This document shows, piece after piece, positions 1 to 8,637 of a DNA stretch of 64,000 bases. Location: contig NZ_JACESV010000002.1 of assembly GCF_013911645.1 (NCBI RefSeq), forward strand, positions 992,001-1,056,000. The letters run 5' to 3'. Below the pieces are notes generated by a model. That model saw only the letters and a program-made list of their open reading frames with translations. It was not told the DNA's origin and ran no database searches. The DNA comes from Allomuricauda sp. GTDB lineage: Bacteria > Bacteroidota > Bacteroidia > Flavobacteriales > Flavobacteriaceae. Position 1 is the stretch's first letter. The number at the start of each line of letters is the position of its first letter. The position numbers and the translations under genes were made by a program.

Positions 1-746
1 AAAACACCTATGGTTGGTTGTGCCAAAAGGTCAACATTTCCACTTTGGAAATAATCACTTCCCGGGGCTGACCATGTACGACCTACGGAGAAACGATTCC
101 CATCTGCAATGCCCAATGATAAATTTGTGGTGGAACTATGATATGTGTCCATATCGCCACCAAATAGAAGGCGTTGGGTCTCTGCTGAATTTCCTGCTCC
201 TTCTGCTTTGAATACAATGAATACAGTGATATTATCCCTGGAATTGGAGCGAAAATGCAAGGCTTGGCCATTGCCACTGCCATCAAACCGAACTACGGGG
301 TTAAAGTTGATATTGTCTGTACTGTTTCTGCGAAGAACGGGCAATCCAGGAATGGAACCTGCTGGGTCGAGGTAATTTGGAGAACCAAAAGGATAATCAA
401 AACCATCGGGATAAGGGAGTGGATAATCAGCTGGGGCGGGATGTTGAACAGCATCTTGCGGGGTAAACGTGACCAGATCGTACCAGGTGGAAACAGGAGT
501 CCCATCTGCTGGTGGCAATGGGTAAGGATCCCAAAAAAAATTATTGCCGGGAGCTGCATTAATGGCTCTTCCCGCTTTAAACCATGTATCTACTTGATTT
601 TGGCCATAGGTATTACTGTTTGAAAGGAACAGACAAAGTACAATTATGCACTGGAGTGTATATTTCAGCAAATCACCAAAAAGCACACTAGGTCCTTTTT
701 TGGCTGATTTCTGTTGGAAAAAGAAATGGAGTAGAAGTTTCGTCAT
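1..746 (-). CDS. Partial secreted protein with LamG-like jellyroll start
   Basis: The minus strand is open from an ATG at 746 to the left edge (248 full codons, no stop), so the C-terminal part lies outside the window. Residues 1-33 are polar and basic and are followed by a hydrophobic stretch (CIIVLCLFLSNSN) ending in YGQNQ, a usual Bacteroidota export signal with cleavage near the Gln. About 100 residues in comes DNINFNPVVRFDGSGNG, then ITVFIVFKAEG and LLFGGDMD. This resembles the concanavalin/LamG-like domain that starts many large flavobacterial surface proteins carrying T9SS C-terminal sorting domains. Family placement rests on recall of such motifs, and the sorting domain cannot be checked here. 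The function is probably glycan binding or adhesion, but this is inference. Confidence 0.7.
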   Translation of the reverse strand, partial: MTKLLLHFFFQQKSAKKGPSVLFGDLLKYTLQCIIVLCLFLSNSNTYGQNQVDTWFKAGRAINAAPGNNFFWDPYPLPPADGTPVSTWYDLVTFTPQDAVQHPAPADYPLPYPDGFDYPFGSPNYLDPAGSIPGLPVLRRNSTDNINFNPVVRFDGSGNGQALHFRSNSRDNITVFIVFKAEGAGNSAETQRLLFGGDMDTYHSSTTNLSLGIADGNRFSVGRTWSAPGSDYFQSGNVDLLAQPTIGV

Positions 747-1110
747 AACAAGTAGGTTTTAAAGATTTCTTGATGGGGCCAGTTCAAGAAATAGATTTGG
801 TAAGTATAAAATAAGGCACTTTATACATACACAGGGTCAACCAATTAACCTATGTAGGGTTCCAATTGATGAAAGGCGCAAATGAGTTTACGGATGAAGA
901 GTTGCCCTTATATAGAAATAGTCAATTTTGTAAGTATTGTCTTGTTATTATTAAGAATGATTGAACTCTGAAAGAATGCAGAAAACGATAAGTTGATAAA
1001 AAAAGGCCGCCAATTTTTTTATTGGCGGCCCAACCATCTCTGTTAGTGAAGAACCAAAGAGTTACACCAAACCTAGTTCTTACATTGATTTAAAAATATG
1101 GGCAGGATGG
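747..1110. other. Intergenic, terminator and otherwise empty
   Basis: This AT-rich gap separates two minus-strand genes. Apart from the strong hairpin at 998-1030, no gene or clear promoter box is visible. No exact TAnnTTTG box was found ahead of the partial gene starting at 746. Confidence 0.6.
998..1030 (-). terminator. Rho-independent terminator of the OmpA gene
   Basis: GGCCGCCAAT and ATTGGCGGCC form a perfect 10-bp stem around a 6-nt loop. Read on the minus strand the stem is followed by seven T. It lies about 80 nt after the stop of the OmpA-family gene and ends that transcript. Confidence 0.85.
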
Positions 1111-3252
1111 TTATTTTATCAGATTTATTTCTACTCTTCTGTTTTGCTTTCTTCCAATTTTTGTTCCATTGGAGGCGATTGGTTTTTCTTCACCATACCC
1201 AATGGCTGTTAATCTATTGCCTGAGATTCCCTCGTTGATCAAGAAATCCCTTACCGAATTGGCCCTGGCTTCCGATAGTTTTTGGTTGCTTTCTTTGCTT
1301 CCAACACTATCGGTATGTCCTTCCACGGTAAATTTGGCATTGGGGTATTCGTTCAGAATTTGGATGATATCTACCATCACAGTAACCGATTCTGGTTTGA
1401 TCGTTGCTTTTCCGGTATCAAAAAGGATGGTCTTGGCATAATCATTCAACTGTTTTTGAACTTCTTGGGTAACTTCTGGGCAGCCATTGTTGCTCACTGG
1501 ACCTGCTACTTTAGGGCAGTCATCATCCATATCGGCCAATGTATCACCGTCAGAATCTGGGCACCCTTTAAGTTCTGGGCTACCTGGGTCGTTAGGACAG
1601 CGGTCGTCTTGGTCTATGATTCCGTCCCCATCTGTATCGGGGCAACCATTGAATTCTTCAAGTCCCGCTGTGTTCGGACATTTGTCATCCTTGTCCAGAA
1701 TACCATCTCCATCGGTGTCGGGCCATGGGCATCCATTGTTTTCTTGTGGTCCAACTTCATTGGGGCAGTCATCGTCTTTGTCCAAAAGGCCATCACCATC
1801 AGTATCTGGCCAAGGACAGCCCGTATTTTCTATGGGGCCAGGGGTTTCTGGGCAACGGTCCATATCATTTTTAAGCCCATCTCCATCCTTATCGCGTAAT
1901 TTGCTTTGATATATTGGAACCTTGAGTCCGGCATAGACATCCAAGGATTTGGTCTGGCCAAAAATAGATGTTAGGATAGACCCCGATCCCAGATAGAAAG
2001 GACCAGCCCTGAGACCAGCACCCCAGCGAAAACCGATTTCCTGCATCAAACTTATTGGAGAGTAGATGCTCAGCCAAGCAGTTTCCAGTCTAGGGGTCAA
2101 TGAAACTTGGTTTTGGATATGATGGGTGTTGAGCTTGTTCTCTCCCCTTAGTGAAATATCGGAGTTTAGGTTCAAATAGAACTTTGAATAGATGTTCCAG
2201 TCCACATTGGCATGCAAAGCGGTGGGCAACCCTGTTTTGGATGATTCTTGCAAACCACCTATTACATCAAAATTGTTTTTCAGGGCATCTTCTAGGTCAT
2301 CGCCTTCAAAATTATCAATACTCTGTACTTTGTTCAGGTCATAGGTTTGCTGTTCTCCTCCTTTGTTGTTTATGCTTCCAATGTCTGTGATAGATGCACC
2401 AAATTTTAGTTTGTATTTATTGATGCCCCTGTTGGATATTTTATTTCCATTGAGGTCTACCAACTTTTGGTTTTCATGGTCGGGCCTCCACTCATATACA
2501 AATCCAATATCTGCACCAAGGCCCGTGGACTGTCCAAAACTGAATGCATCTCCCAGGCTGTCATCGCCTCCCACATCATAACCGTGGGTAAGGGTTCCAT
2601 TTGTTGCTACTTCTTCTGTGGCAGCATTGTAGTCGACAGTTACTTCGGAACCATTAAGATAGGCATGGTGTATGCCAGACAAATATTTAAGGGTAAGACC
2701 TCCTTTTAGGAAATGTTCGTCCTTGTCCATCAATATCCTTGCATAGGTGGCACCTATTTCTGTCCAAAGGGTGAGCTCTCCGGACAGGTCTCCTTCATTG
2801 ATGGAAAAATCCTCATTTTCATCAAAACCTCCTTCTTTGTCAATGGTAGAACCATCTATATCGTCAACATTGGCAAAAATGCGGGCTCTTGTATAAAGGG
2901 CCACAGAATGTTTTTCGGAAAGACTGAGCATGGCCGATGGTCCAAGAATATCCAAGTTGGCCGCTATAAAGTTGTTGCTTTTTGGAGTTGTTTTGGCATC
3001 GTCAAAGGTTTTGTCTATGTCATTGAATGCATCTCCCAAAGTAGCACTTAAATAATTGTTACCAAAAAAGGCACTTACACCTATTAGGTTGATGTCCAGC
3101 TTTAATCTGGAATCTGCAATATTGGCCGGGTTGGAAAGGACACCGTGCACTCCATTGTAATTGTCTGTGAGCAAACCTTCGTAAGATTGTGCTCTGAGCA
3201 TGTAAACTGAAAATAAAAGTAAAATGCTCAAAAGGATTTTTTTTGAATGCAT
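1111..3252 (-). CDS. OmpA-family outer-membrane protein with TSP3 repeats
   Basis: A 713-aa envelope protein. Residues 1-22 are a signal peptide (cut after RAQ). Residues about 22-450 look like a beta-barrel of the DUF5723 type ([15 protein letters not shown] at its start). Residues about 455-600 hold five thrombospondin type 3 calcium-binding repeats (DTDGDGxxDxDDxCP, each closed by GCP). Residues about 605-713 form an OmpA C-terminal domain with [11 protein letters not shown] and [13 protein letters not shown], which binds peptidoglycan. The protein probably anchors the outer membrane to the cell wall, with the acidic repeats as a calcium-stiffened periplasmic linker. It is monocistronic: a terminator follows and a 534-bp gap precedes it. 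Confidence 0.9.
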   Translation of the reverse strand: MHSKKILLSILLLFSVYMLRAQSYEGLLTDNYNGVHGVLSNPANIADSRLKLDINLIGVSAFFGNNYLSATLGDAFNDIDKTFDDAKTTPKSNNFIAANLDILGPSAMLSLSEKHSVALYTRARIFANVDDIDGSTIDKEGGFDENEDFSINEGDLSGELTLWTEIGATYARILMDKDEHFLKGGLTLKYLSGIHHAYLNGSEVTVDYNAATEEVATNGTLTHGYDVGGDDSLGDAFSFGQSTGLGADIGFVYEWRPDHENQKLVDLNGNKISNRGINKYKLKFGASITDIGSINNKGGEQQTYDLNKVQSIDNFEGDDLEDALKNNFDVIGGLQESSKTGLPTALHANVDWNIYSKFYLNLNSDISLRGENKLNTHHIQNQVSLTPRLETAWLSIYSPISLMQEIGFRWGAGLRAGPFYLGSGSILTSIFGQTKSLDVYAGLKVPIYQSKLRDKDGDGLKNDMDRCPETPGPIENTGCPWPDTDGDGLLDKDDDCPNEVGPQENNGCPWPDTDGDGILDKDDKCPNTAGLEEFNGCPDTDGDGIIDQDDRCPNDPGSPELKGCPDSDGDTLADMDDDCPKVAGPVSNNGCPEVTQEVQKQLNDYAKTILFDTGKATIKPESVTVMVDIIQILNEYPNAKFTVEGHTDSVGSKESNQKLSEARANSVRDFLINEGISGNRLTAIGYGEEKPIASNGTKIGRKQNRRVEINLIK

Positions 3253-3786
3253 GTTTTAAAATTTTAGTCCCCAAAACAAGGGCAAGGGTTATTAATTATT
3301 TTGATTAATAGACCCCAAAGAGAATATAAAAAGAGGTATTGTAGCGGGTACAATGCACGAAAGGCCCTTTTGAATTGACGGATGGGGGAGTTGGGTTTAT
3401 CTGGAATTTAATTTGAAGGAATATTCCCCAGAAAAATGGATGGAAAAAACACAGGTGTTGGAAAATAAAAAACCATTACAACCAAGGAACTGATCTAGTT
3501 CCTTGGCGTAACGGAAACCTCAACTAAACTAAACACTTTTATGACCAACAGTCGTCAAAAGTGAATTGCTATATGTGCATGCGTTAAAAATTGATCTTGC
3601 TTTTTCAATTGGCTTTAACGCTTGATTGCAGAACAAACATAAGAGCAAAAAATGGAATTAAGGTAGCTCGTTTTATGAATGCCCCGTTTCAACTAATGGA
3701 TGCCCGTTTTCAATTGGTGGATGCAAAAATGAGACATAAAAAAAGCAGCCCAAAGGACTGCTGTTTTATTTAAATGATATACGGTT
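3253..3786. other. Intergenic upstream of the OmpA gene
   Basis: No convincing gene; a 60-codon plus-strand reading frame here has no domain signal. The minus strand carries TATGTTTG at 3641-3634, matching the TAnnTTTG -7 box, but no matching -33 TTG was found. Two imperfect copies of CCCGTTT-AATGGATG-type sequence start at 3683 and 3703. The terminator of the next gene upstream lies at 3738-3763. Confidence 0.5.
3738..3763 (-). terminator. Terminator of the DUF1508 gene
   Basis: Read on the minus strand, AGCAGTCC, a short loop and GGCTGCT form a stem followed by seven T, 24 nt after the stop of the YegP-like gene. Confidence 0.75.
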
Positions 3787-4119
3787 TTATTCAGAGATTT
3801 CCTCTACCGATGCACTTGGTGCGTTTTTTTTAACGGAAGAAATGCCATTTTCCATGGCAGATTCACTGGAATACATTTCGCTATTCCCAATAACTTGACC
3901 GTTGGAAGCTTTCAGGTTAAAGAATGGGCTTCCATCCTTTGCGGTGTTTCGCTCAAAATTCCCATCGTCTTGTGAATGAGTTCTTACTGATTCGATGCCA
4001 TTTTCGCAGGCAGACTTGGAGGAGTACCCTTGACTGCTTAAAATAACCTGGCCGTTTCCAGCTTTTAAATTAAACCGGTACTTACCAGCTTTATCCGTTT
4101 TAATCTCAAATTTTCCCAT
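3787..4119 (-). CDS. YegP-type DUF1508 protein
   Basis: A 110-aa protein made of two DUF1508 units in tandem. Unit one (residues 1-50) has FEIKTDKAGKYRFNLKAGNG then SKSACENGIESV. Unit two (residues 51-100) has FERNTAKDGSPFFNLKASNG then SESAMENGISSV. The doubled architecture and length match YegP. The biochemical role of the family is not established. The gene stands alone, with its own terminator downstream and a 182-bp gap to proA. There is no signal peptide, so it is cytoplasmic. Confidence 0.9.
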   Translation of the reverse strand: MGKFEIKTDKAGKYRFNLKAGNGQVILSSQGYSSKSACENGIESVRTHSQDDGNFERNTAKDGSPFFNLKASNGQVIGNSEMYSSESAMENGISSVKKNAPSASVEEISE

Positions 4120-4252
4120 ATTCTTTATGTTTTAAGTAATAAATCTAGATAATATATTAAAAATTGACCAATAAAAGCGAGAGAAATTGTCAATAAAATA
4201 AGCTTTTACTCTTTTTGAAAGGTGAATGGGAATGGTGCCATGTTTTTGGGAT

Positions 4253-4282
4253 AAAAAAAGGAGGCCGATCGGCCTCCTTTTG
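4253..4282 (-). terminator. Terminator after proA, symmetrical
   Basis: AAAAGGAGGCCGA and its reverse complement TCGGCCTCCTTTT form a perfect 26-nt palindrome. It lies about 20 nt after the proA stop and has a T tract on either strand. It ends the minus-strand pro operon and could act in both directions. Confidence 0.85.
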
Positions 4283-4301
4283 AATTATGTAAGTTTATGC
4301 T

Positions 4302-5501
4302 TTACACCCTGATTTGACCGTCTCCAAATACATAGTATTTGTTGGTGACCAATTGTTTTAGACCCAATGGACCACGGTGGTGTAATTTATCTGTACTAAT
4401 GGCAAGCTCTGCGCCCACGCCCATTTGACCACCATCGGTAAATCGGGTGGAGGCGTTTTGGTACACTGCTGCACAGTCCACATTTTCCATAAAGGTTTTT
4501 GCCACACCATTGTTTTCTGTCATGATGGAGGCAGAGTGCCCGCCAGAGTTTTTGTTGATTTTCTCTACGGCTTCATCAATATTGTTGACGGCACCGATAA
4601 CACACTTCATGGCCAAAAACTCTTCTTGCCAAACGGAAGGGTCCGGAATTACTTCTTCATCCTTCAATACTTTTTTGACTTGATCATCTACCAAGATGGA
4701 TACGTTGTTGGCGGTAAGGACTTGCTGCAATTCCTTGAGCTTGTCCTCATAACCATCAATTTGGGTATCCATCAAAACTTTGTCCAATGCGTTACAGGCA
4801 GAGATTTTATGGGTTTTCGCGTTCAAGATTACTTTTAGGCTCTTTTCCCAATCGGCATCTTTGTGCACGTAAAGAAAATTGTTTCCTCTACCGCTTATCA
4901 AAACGGCGCATTTGGCGTGTTCCTTTACAAAGGCGATCAAGCGCTCACCACCACGGGGAACAATAAGGTCCAAGTCTTGGTCTGGATTCCTTAAAAATTC
5001 CTGAGTTTGTGTCCTGTCCATTTCCAAGAACTGGATAAAATCCTCCGGTAATCCGTTTTCGGACAAGGCTTGGTGCCAAAACTTTACAAGGGCCTTATTG
5101 CTATGGTAGGCTTCTTTACCACCTTTCAACAATATTTTGTTGTTGGCCTTGAAAGCTAGTACGGCGGCCTCGACGGTTACATCCGGACGTGATTCGTAAA
5201 TAATCATTATAGTGCCGAAAGGGGCTGTACGGTTGATGATTTTTAAACCGTTGTCCAACTCTCTTGTGGAGATTTCCTTGTTAACAGGGTCCTCCTGCAA
5301 ACGAACCTCTTTTACGGCCTGGATCATTTGGTCTACCTTCTTTTGGTCTACAACCAAACGATCGTACAATGCTTGATCGTTGCGGTTAAATGCGTCAAGA
5401 TCCTTTTTGTTGGCTTGGAGCAATTCTTCTCGGTTTTGATCGAGAATACGCTCCATATCTTGTAATACTTTATTTTTTAAATCTGTTTTTAATAACTTCA
5501 T
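4302..5501 (-). CDS. proA: Gamma-glutamyl phosphate reductase ProA
   Basis: Second step of proline synthesis: NADPH-dependent reduction of gamma-glutamyl phosphate to glutamate semialdehyde in the cytoplasm. The 399-aa length is normal. It has the aldehyde-dehydrogenase-like fold; IIYESRPDVTVEAA is the family NADP-site block, and the catalytic Cys is residue 236 in ISACNALDK. The ATG overlaps the proB stop by one base (TAATG), which suggests translational coupling. It is the last gene of a proC-proB-proA run and is followed directly by a strong terminator. Confidence 0.97.
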   Translation of the reverse strand: MKLLKTDLKNKVLQDMERILDQNREELLQANKKDLDAFNRNDQALYDRLVVDQKKVDQMIQAVKEVRLQEDPVNKEISTRELDNGLKIINRTAPFGTIMIIYESRPDVTVEAAVLAFKANNKILLKGGKEAYHSNKALVKFWHQALSENGLPEDFIQFLEMDRTQTQEFLRNPDQDLDLIVPRGGERLIAFVKEHAKCAVLISGRGNNFLYVHKDADWEKSLKVILNAKTHKISACNALDKVLMDTQIDGYEDKLKELQQVLTANNVSILVDDQVKKVLKDEEVIPDPSVWQEEFLAMKCVIGAVNNIDEAVEKINKNSGGHSASIMTENNGVAKTFMENVDCAAVYQNASTRFTDGGQMGVGAELAISTDKLHHRGPLGLKQLVTNKYYVFGDGQIRV

Positions 5502-6277
5502 TACTCTGGTTTTGAAACTTCTGTTCCTACGTTTTTTCCGTCTATAACATCTAGGATTACGTTATCCCGCTTACCGTTAACAATGTAGGATGGAATGTTA
5601 TCGGCAGCTGCTTTTTGTGCGTAGCTCAATTTTGAACCCATACCGCCGCGGCCTTCACCTTCTTGTTTGTTGCCCTCTTCAATATATTTATCTAGGTCTT
5701 CTTTGGGCTCAACTTTATCGATTACCTTGGAATCCGCCTTTTCAGGGTGTCCATCATACAGGCCGTCAATATCCGTCATCAGGATTAATTTATCGGCCCT
5801 CATTAATTGTGCAAGCAAGGTGGCCAGCTCGTCGTTGTCCGAAAACATGGACATGGATACGGAAACGGCATCATCCTCATTGGCTATCGGGATTACTCCT
5901 TCGGAAAGGAGCCCTTCAAGACAATTGATCATGTTGTCGCGGTGCACCCCAGGGTTAAAATCCCTTTTAGTGGGAAGTACCTGGGCACATTTCATACCGT
6001 AATCGTTAAAGATGTTGTAATAATGTCTCATCATTCTGGGTTGCCCAATGGCAGAATAAACTTGCCTACGTTGGGTTTTGTCCTTGATCTTTGCTTTTCC
6101 CAGCACCTCCTTACCGGCAATTACCGATCCGGAGGAGACCAAAATGGTCATGATGTCTCGTTCGTACAGTTCTGCAATTTGTTGCACCAAATTGTTTAGC
6201 ACAGGTCTTACTATTCTGTTGTCTTTGTTGGTCATCACATTTGTGCCTACTTTGATGACCACTAGTTCTTTATACAT
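5501..6277 (-). CDS. proB: Glutamate 5-kinase ProB, without PUA domain
   Basis: Phosphorylates glutamate to gamma-glutamyl phosphate, the first and usually proline-inhibited step. The 258-aa protein is only the amino-acid kinase domain: VVIKVGTNVM at residues 7-16, ILVSSGSVIAGK near 45-56, DNDELATLLAQLM near 148, and LILMTDIDGLYDG near 165. The C-terminal PUA domain of the E. coli enzyme is absent. It is placed 3 bp after proC and overlaps proA by one base, so all three enzymes are probably made from one transcript. Confidence 0.96.
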   Translation of the reverse strand: MYKELVVIKVGTNVMTNKDNRIVRPVLNNLVQQIAELYERDIMTILVSSGSVIAGKEVLGKAKIKDKTQRRQVYSAIGQPRMMRHYYNIFNDYGMKCAQVLPTKRDFNPGVHRDNMINCLEGLLSEGVIPIANEDDAVSVSMSMFSDNDELATLLAQLMRADKLILMTDIDGLYDGHPEKADSKVIDKVEPKEDLDKYIEEGNKQEGEGRGGMGSKLSYAQKAAADNIPSYIVNGKRDNVILDVIDGKNVGTEVSKPE

Positions 6278-6280
6278 GGT

Positions 6281-7087
6281 TTAGTATTCTTCGCCCAGTT
6301 CCACAGCTCTGCCAAATGCTGCGAAGGCGGCTTCTTTGATTAATTCGTTTACATTGTTGTCTTCCATGGAGTCCAAGGCGGCCCTGGTTGTTCCTCCTTT
6401 GGAGGCTACCATTTCCATCCAGGTGTCTGGATTGAGGTTGTTTTGGTTGAACAACTCTACCGCACCGGTAAAGGTTTGGCTCACCAATACTTTGGATACA
6501 TTTTCGGAGAATCCCATTTGTAGGGCGGCTTCCATCATACTTTGCATAAAGTAAAAAACGTATGCCGGCCCACTTCCGGAAATTCCGGTGGAGGCATCAA
6601 TGAATTTCTCGTTTTTAACCCGAAGTGATTTTCCCGTAGTGTCCAATAGGCTTTCTACCATGAACAATTCCAGTCGTGATACTTCATCTGCGGAAACATA
6701 GCTGGTTAGCCCTTTCCCAACCTGTGCCGGCAAATTGGGCATGGCCCTTACCACTTTTTTTATTCCTAAAGCTTCTTGAATGTAGTTTATGGTGACCCCC
6801 GCCATAATGGAAATGAACAATTGTTCCGGGTTTACCAATTTTTTCATGCGTTGGAAGAGTTCTTCGGCATGGTAGGGTTTTACTGCCAAAAAGATAATGT
6901 CTGCCTGTGGAACACAATCTTCGATTTTGTCAATGGCATCGAAATAGGCAATTTTTCCTACTTCTTCCAATTTTTCTTTTGACTTGTCCAGCACCATAAT
7001 GTTGCGTTTCTTCAACAATTTGGATTTAGACATACCTGTGGCATAGGTAAGCCCCATGTTACCTGCGCCAATAACCAATACTTTCAT
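6281..7087 (-). CDS. proC: Pyrroline-5-carboxylate reductase ProC
   Basis: Last step of proline synthesis: NAD(P)H reduction of pyrroline-5-carboxylate. The 268-aa protein starts with a Rossmann motif (VIGAGNMG, residues 4-11). It has AVKPYHAEEL near residue 70, RAMPNLPAQVGKG near 116, and the signature SGISGSGPAYVFYFM-type block near 168 (here STGISGSGPAYVF). First gene of the pro trio, 35 bp behind a small-protein gene and with no terminator between, so it may also be read from the upstream S21 transcript. Confidence 0.96.
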   Translation of the reverse strand: MKVLVIGAGNMGLTYATGMSKSKLLKKRNIMVLDKSKEKLEEVGKIAYFDAIDKIEDCVPQADIIFLAVKPYHAEELFQRMKKLVNPEQLFISIMAGVTINYIQEALGIKKVVRAMPNLPAQVGKGLTSYVSADEVSRLELFMVESLLDTTGKSLRVKNEKFIDASTGISGSGPAYVFYFMQSMMEAALQMGFSENVSKVLVSQTFTGAVELFNQNNLNPDTWMEMVASKGGTTRAALDSMEDNNVNELIKEAAFAAFGRAVELGEEY

Positions 7088-7122
7088 TTGTTTTATTAAA
7101 GGGTTATTAAATTATAATGGTG

Positions 7123-7314
7123 TTATGCTAATACATTACATTCTTCACAATCTTTGACCTCACCATAGTAAGTTTCACGGTATTTGTGCAAAGTGCGAAC
7201 GGGAAGCCCTATAATGTACTGTTTAATATACGTAACCTGGGTGGTAAGTTCCCCCATTTTAACGCTATAACGTTTTTCATATTTGGTTTCCCTTTTAATT
7301 CTTGAAAGTCTCAT
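7123..7314 (-). CDS. Small basic protein of unknown function
   Basis: A 63-aa protein that I do not recognise as a named family. It is rich in Lys, Arg and Tyr, has a central YIKQYIIGLPVRTLHKYRETYYG and ends in a CEEC motif that could bind a metal or form a disulfide. It sits between rpsU and proC in a tight same-strand run (31 bp and 35 bp gaps). The codon use and position suggest a real gene, not a shadow. A link to translation or to proline synthesis is only inferred from position. Confidence 0.65.
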   Translation of the reverse strand: MRLSRIKRETKYEKRYSVKMGELTTQVTYIKQYIIGLPVRTLHKYRETYYGEVKDCEECNVLA

Positions 7315-7345
7315 TTTATTGTTATTGATACTAGAGTTTTTATGT

Positions 7346-7543
7346 TTATTGGTCTTCCTGTTCGTTCAGGAATTGTTCCTTGTATTGTGCCTTTTTTAAT
7401 GTTTTACGGCGTTCTACTGATTTTTTAGTGTATTCTTGACGGCTTCGTATTTGGTCCAAACGCTTGGTGTTCCTATATTTTCTTTTGTAGCGTTTTAGAG
7501 CCCTTTCAATACTTTCGCCTGGCTTAACTTCTATTTTTAGCAT
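7346..7543 (-). CDS. rpsU: 30S ribosomal protein S21
   Basis: A 65-aa protein beginning MLKIEVKPGESIERALKRYK, continuing with a long basic helix (RRKTLKKAQYKEQ), the form of bS21 found in Bacteroidota. In this phylum S21 contributes to the binding site that holds the anti-Shine-Dalgarno tail of 16S rRNA, which fits the weak ribosome sites seen across the window. It is 8 bp behind the GNAT gene on the same strand and so is probably co-transcribed with it. Confidence 0.95.
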   Translation of the reverse strand: MLKIEVKPGESIERALKRYKRKYRNTKRLDQIRSRQEYTKKSVERRKTLKKAQYKEQFLNEQEDQ

Positions 7544-7551
7544 ATAATGAT

Positions 7552-7995
7552 TTATCTGTTCAATCTCATTTCTAAATGGGTTGCATTGAACCCTTTTTCT
7601 TCGAAAAATTTTTTGTTCGGATATTGGTTTTCACCGGTAATGTGAATGGCAACGTCCCCTTTGCAATATTGGAGCGTATAGTCCAATAGTTTCTGTTCGA
7701 TGTCGTTACCCCTATGATCTCTGTGTATTACAAAGAATACAAGAAAGTTTTCGGGGATATAGTCTCCCATACCGGTCTTGTTCACAACAGCTAAACCTAG
7801 AATTTCATTTTTCTCTTCCATGGCAAAAACATATCCGCCCAATCCGGGAATATCTTTGGTGGAATACTGAATAGCTTTTCTAATGGCTTTTTTCTCTGCC
7901 TTTTTTCCCTCTTGATGGTCAAAAAGGAAGTTGGCAAACCGATTTGCTTCCATGGTAGAAAGTCTAGTATAGGCATCGTAGGTTTTGATTACCAT
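7552..7995 (-). CDS. GNAT family N-acetyltransferase
   Basis: A 147-aa cytoplasmic acetyltransferase. The core GNAT fold is visible: ILGLAVVNKTG (strand 4 region, near residue 65), FLVFFVIHRDHRGNDIEQKLL (residues about 83-103, strand 4 to the acetyl-CoA loop, with a shortened Q/RxxGxG/A), and FFEEKGFNATHLEMRL at the end. The substrate is unknown. It heads a tandem minus-strand run with rpsU and the pro genes, behind a long leader with a good promoter candidate. Confidence 0.85.
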   Translation of the reverse strand: MVIKTYDAYTRLSTMEANRFANFLFDHQEGKKAEKKAIRKAIQYSTKDIPGLGGYVFAMEEKNEILGLAVVNKTGMGDYIPENFLVFFVIHRDHRGNDIEQKLLDYTLQYCKGDVAIHITGENQYPNKKFFEEKGFNATHLEMRLNR

Positions 7996-8233
7996 GCTTT
8001 TGTTTTGAACGATAATGGATTTGGTTTTTTGTTAAAGGTTACGACTAGGGCTGATGGAAAATGGCGGAAATCTTTTTCCGTATTTCCATTATAATGGGGT
8101 CAACTTCCCGGGTTAAGGGAAGGTAATTATAGCGTAGGCGGTATAAACTTATCTGGCTGGTTTCTAAATACCAGATAATTAAAACTTAGGATCCTGCAAT
8201 TTTTTCTCTCGTGGAGCTTGACGTTCATCAGGG
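7996..8233 (-). promoter_or_regulatory. Long structured leader of the GNAT-rpsU operon
   Basis: Between the candidate promoter at 8234-8265 and the GNAT start lie about 230 nt of untranslated leader with two hairpins. One is CTTCCC/GGGAAG at 8104-8122 with a 7-nt loop. The other is TTATCTGG/CCAGATAA at 8149-8178, with nested CTGG/CCAG pairs. Neither has a T tract, so they are not classic terminators. A leader-based control of S21 synthesis is possible but not shown. Confidence 0.45.
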
Positions 8234-8265
8234 CAAAGATAAGAAACATAGCCCTTAAATCCCAA
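8234..8265 (-). promoter_or_regulatory. Bacteroidota-type promoter, GNAT-rpsU operon
   Basis: On the minus strand TATCTTTG (8241-8234) matches the -7 consensus TAnnTTTG exactly. A TTG at 8265-8263 sits 21 nt upstream, in the usual range for the -33 element. The start of transcription would be near 8227. Confidence 0.6.
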
Positions 8266-8637
8266 TAATACTGGGGTTTATGTTTTTTGTAACGTTTATT
8301 CCAAGGTTTTGGACATAAATTAAAGTGGTGGTTAGGTCGATTATTGTAAGGATTACTTAAAGGTCGTGTATTTAATGTTAATTGTTCTTAAAAGTCAACT
8401 TTTCAATGGAGCATAACAACTATAGATTTGGCCAAAATATTGAATGTTTTCCATTGCTTCCAAGAATACTGGTGTAGAACGTCATCAGAAAAAGGGTGTT
8501 GAAATACTTCCAATCAACAAGCCTTAACCTTACCCTATTAATTCGGTTGGAGGCAGTAACGGTATGGGTGGAGTTATAAAGATTGGCTGCTTTTTAATAG
8601 GATGTCGCCAAATGCAGTCTTTCCAATGTAACTGTTT
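8266..8637. other. Intergenic, nothing recognised
   Basis: The stretch lies between the rpsU-operon promoter and the stop of the acyltransferase gene. I see no reading frame with coding features, no repeat and no clear terminator in it. Confidence 0.5.

Noticed and set aside
1487-1909. Ser/Pro-rich frames opposite the OmpA gene
   Set aside because: They are the reverse reading of the thrombospondin repeats, whose regular codons keep other frames open.
3591-3773. A 60-codon plus-strand reading frame upstream of the OmpA gene
   Set aside because: No domain or signal, runs into the terminator of the neighbouring gene, and overlaps repeats.
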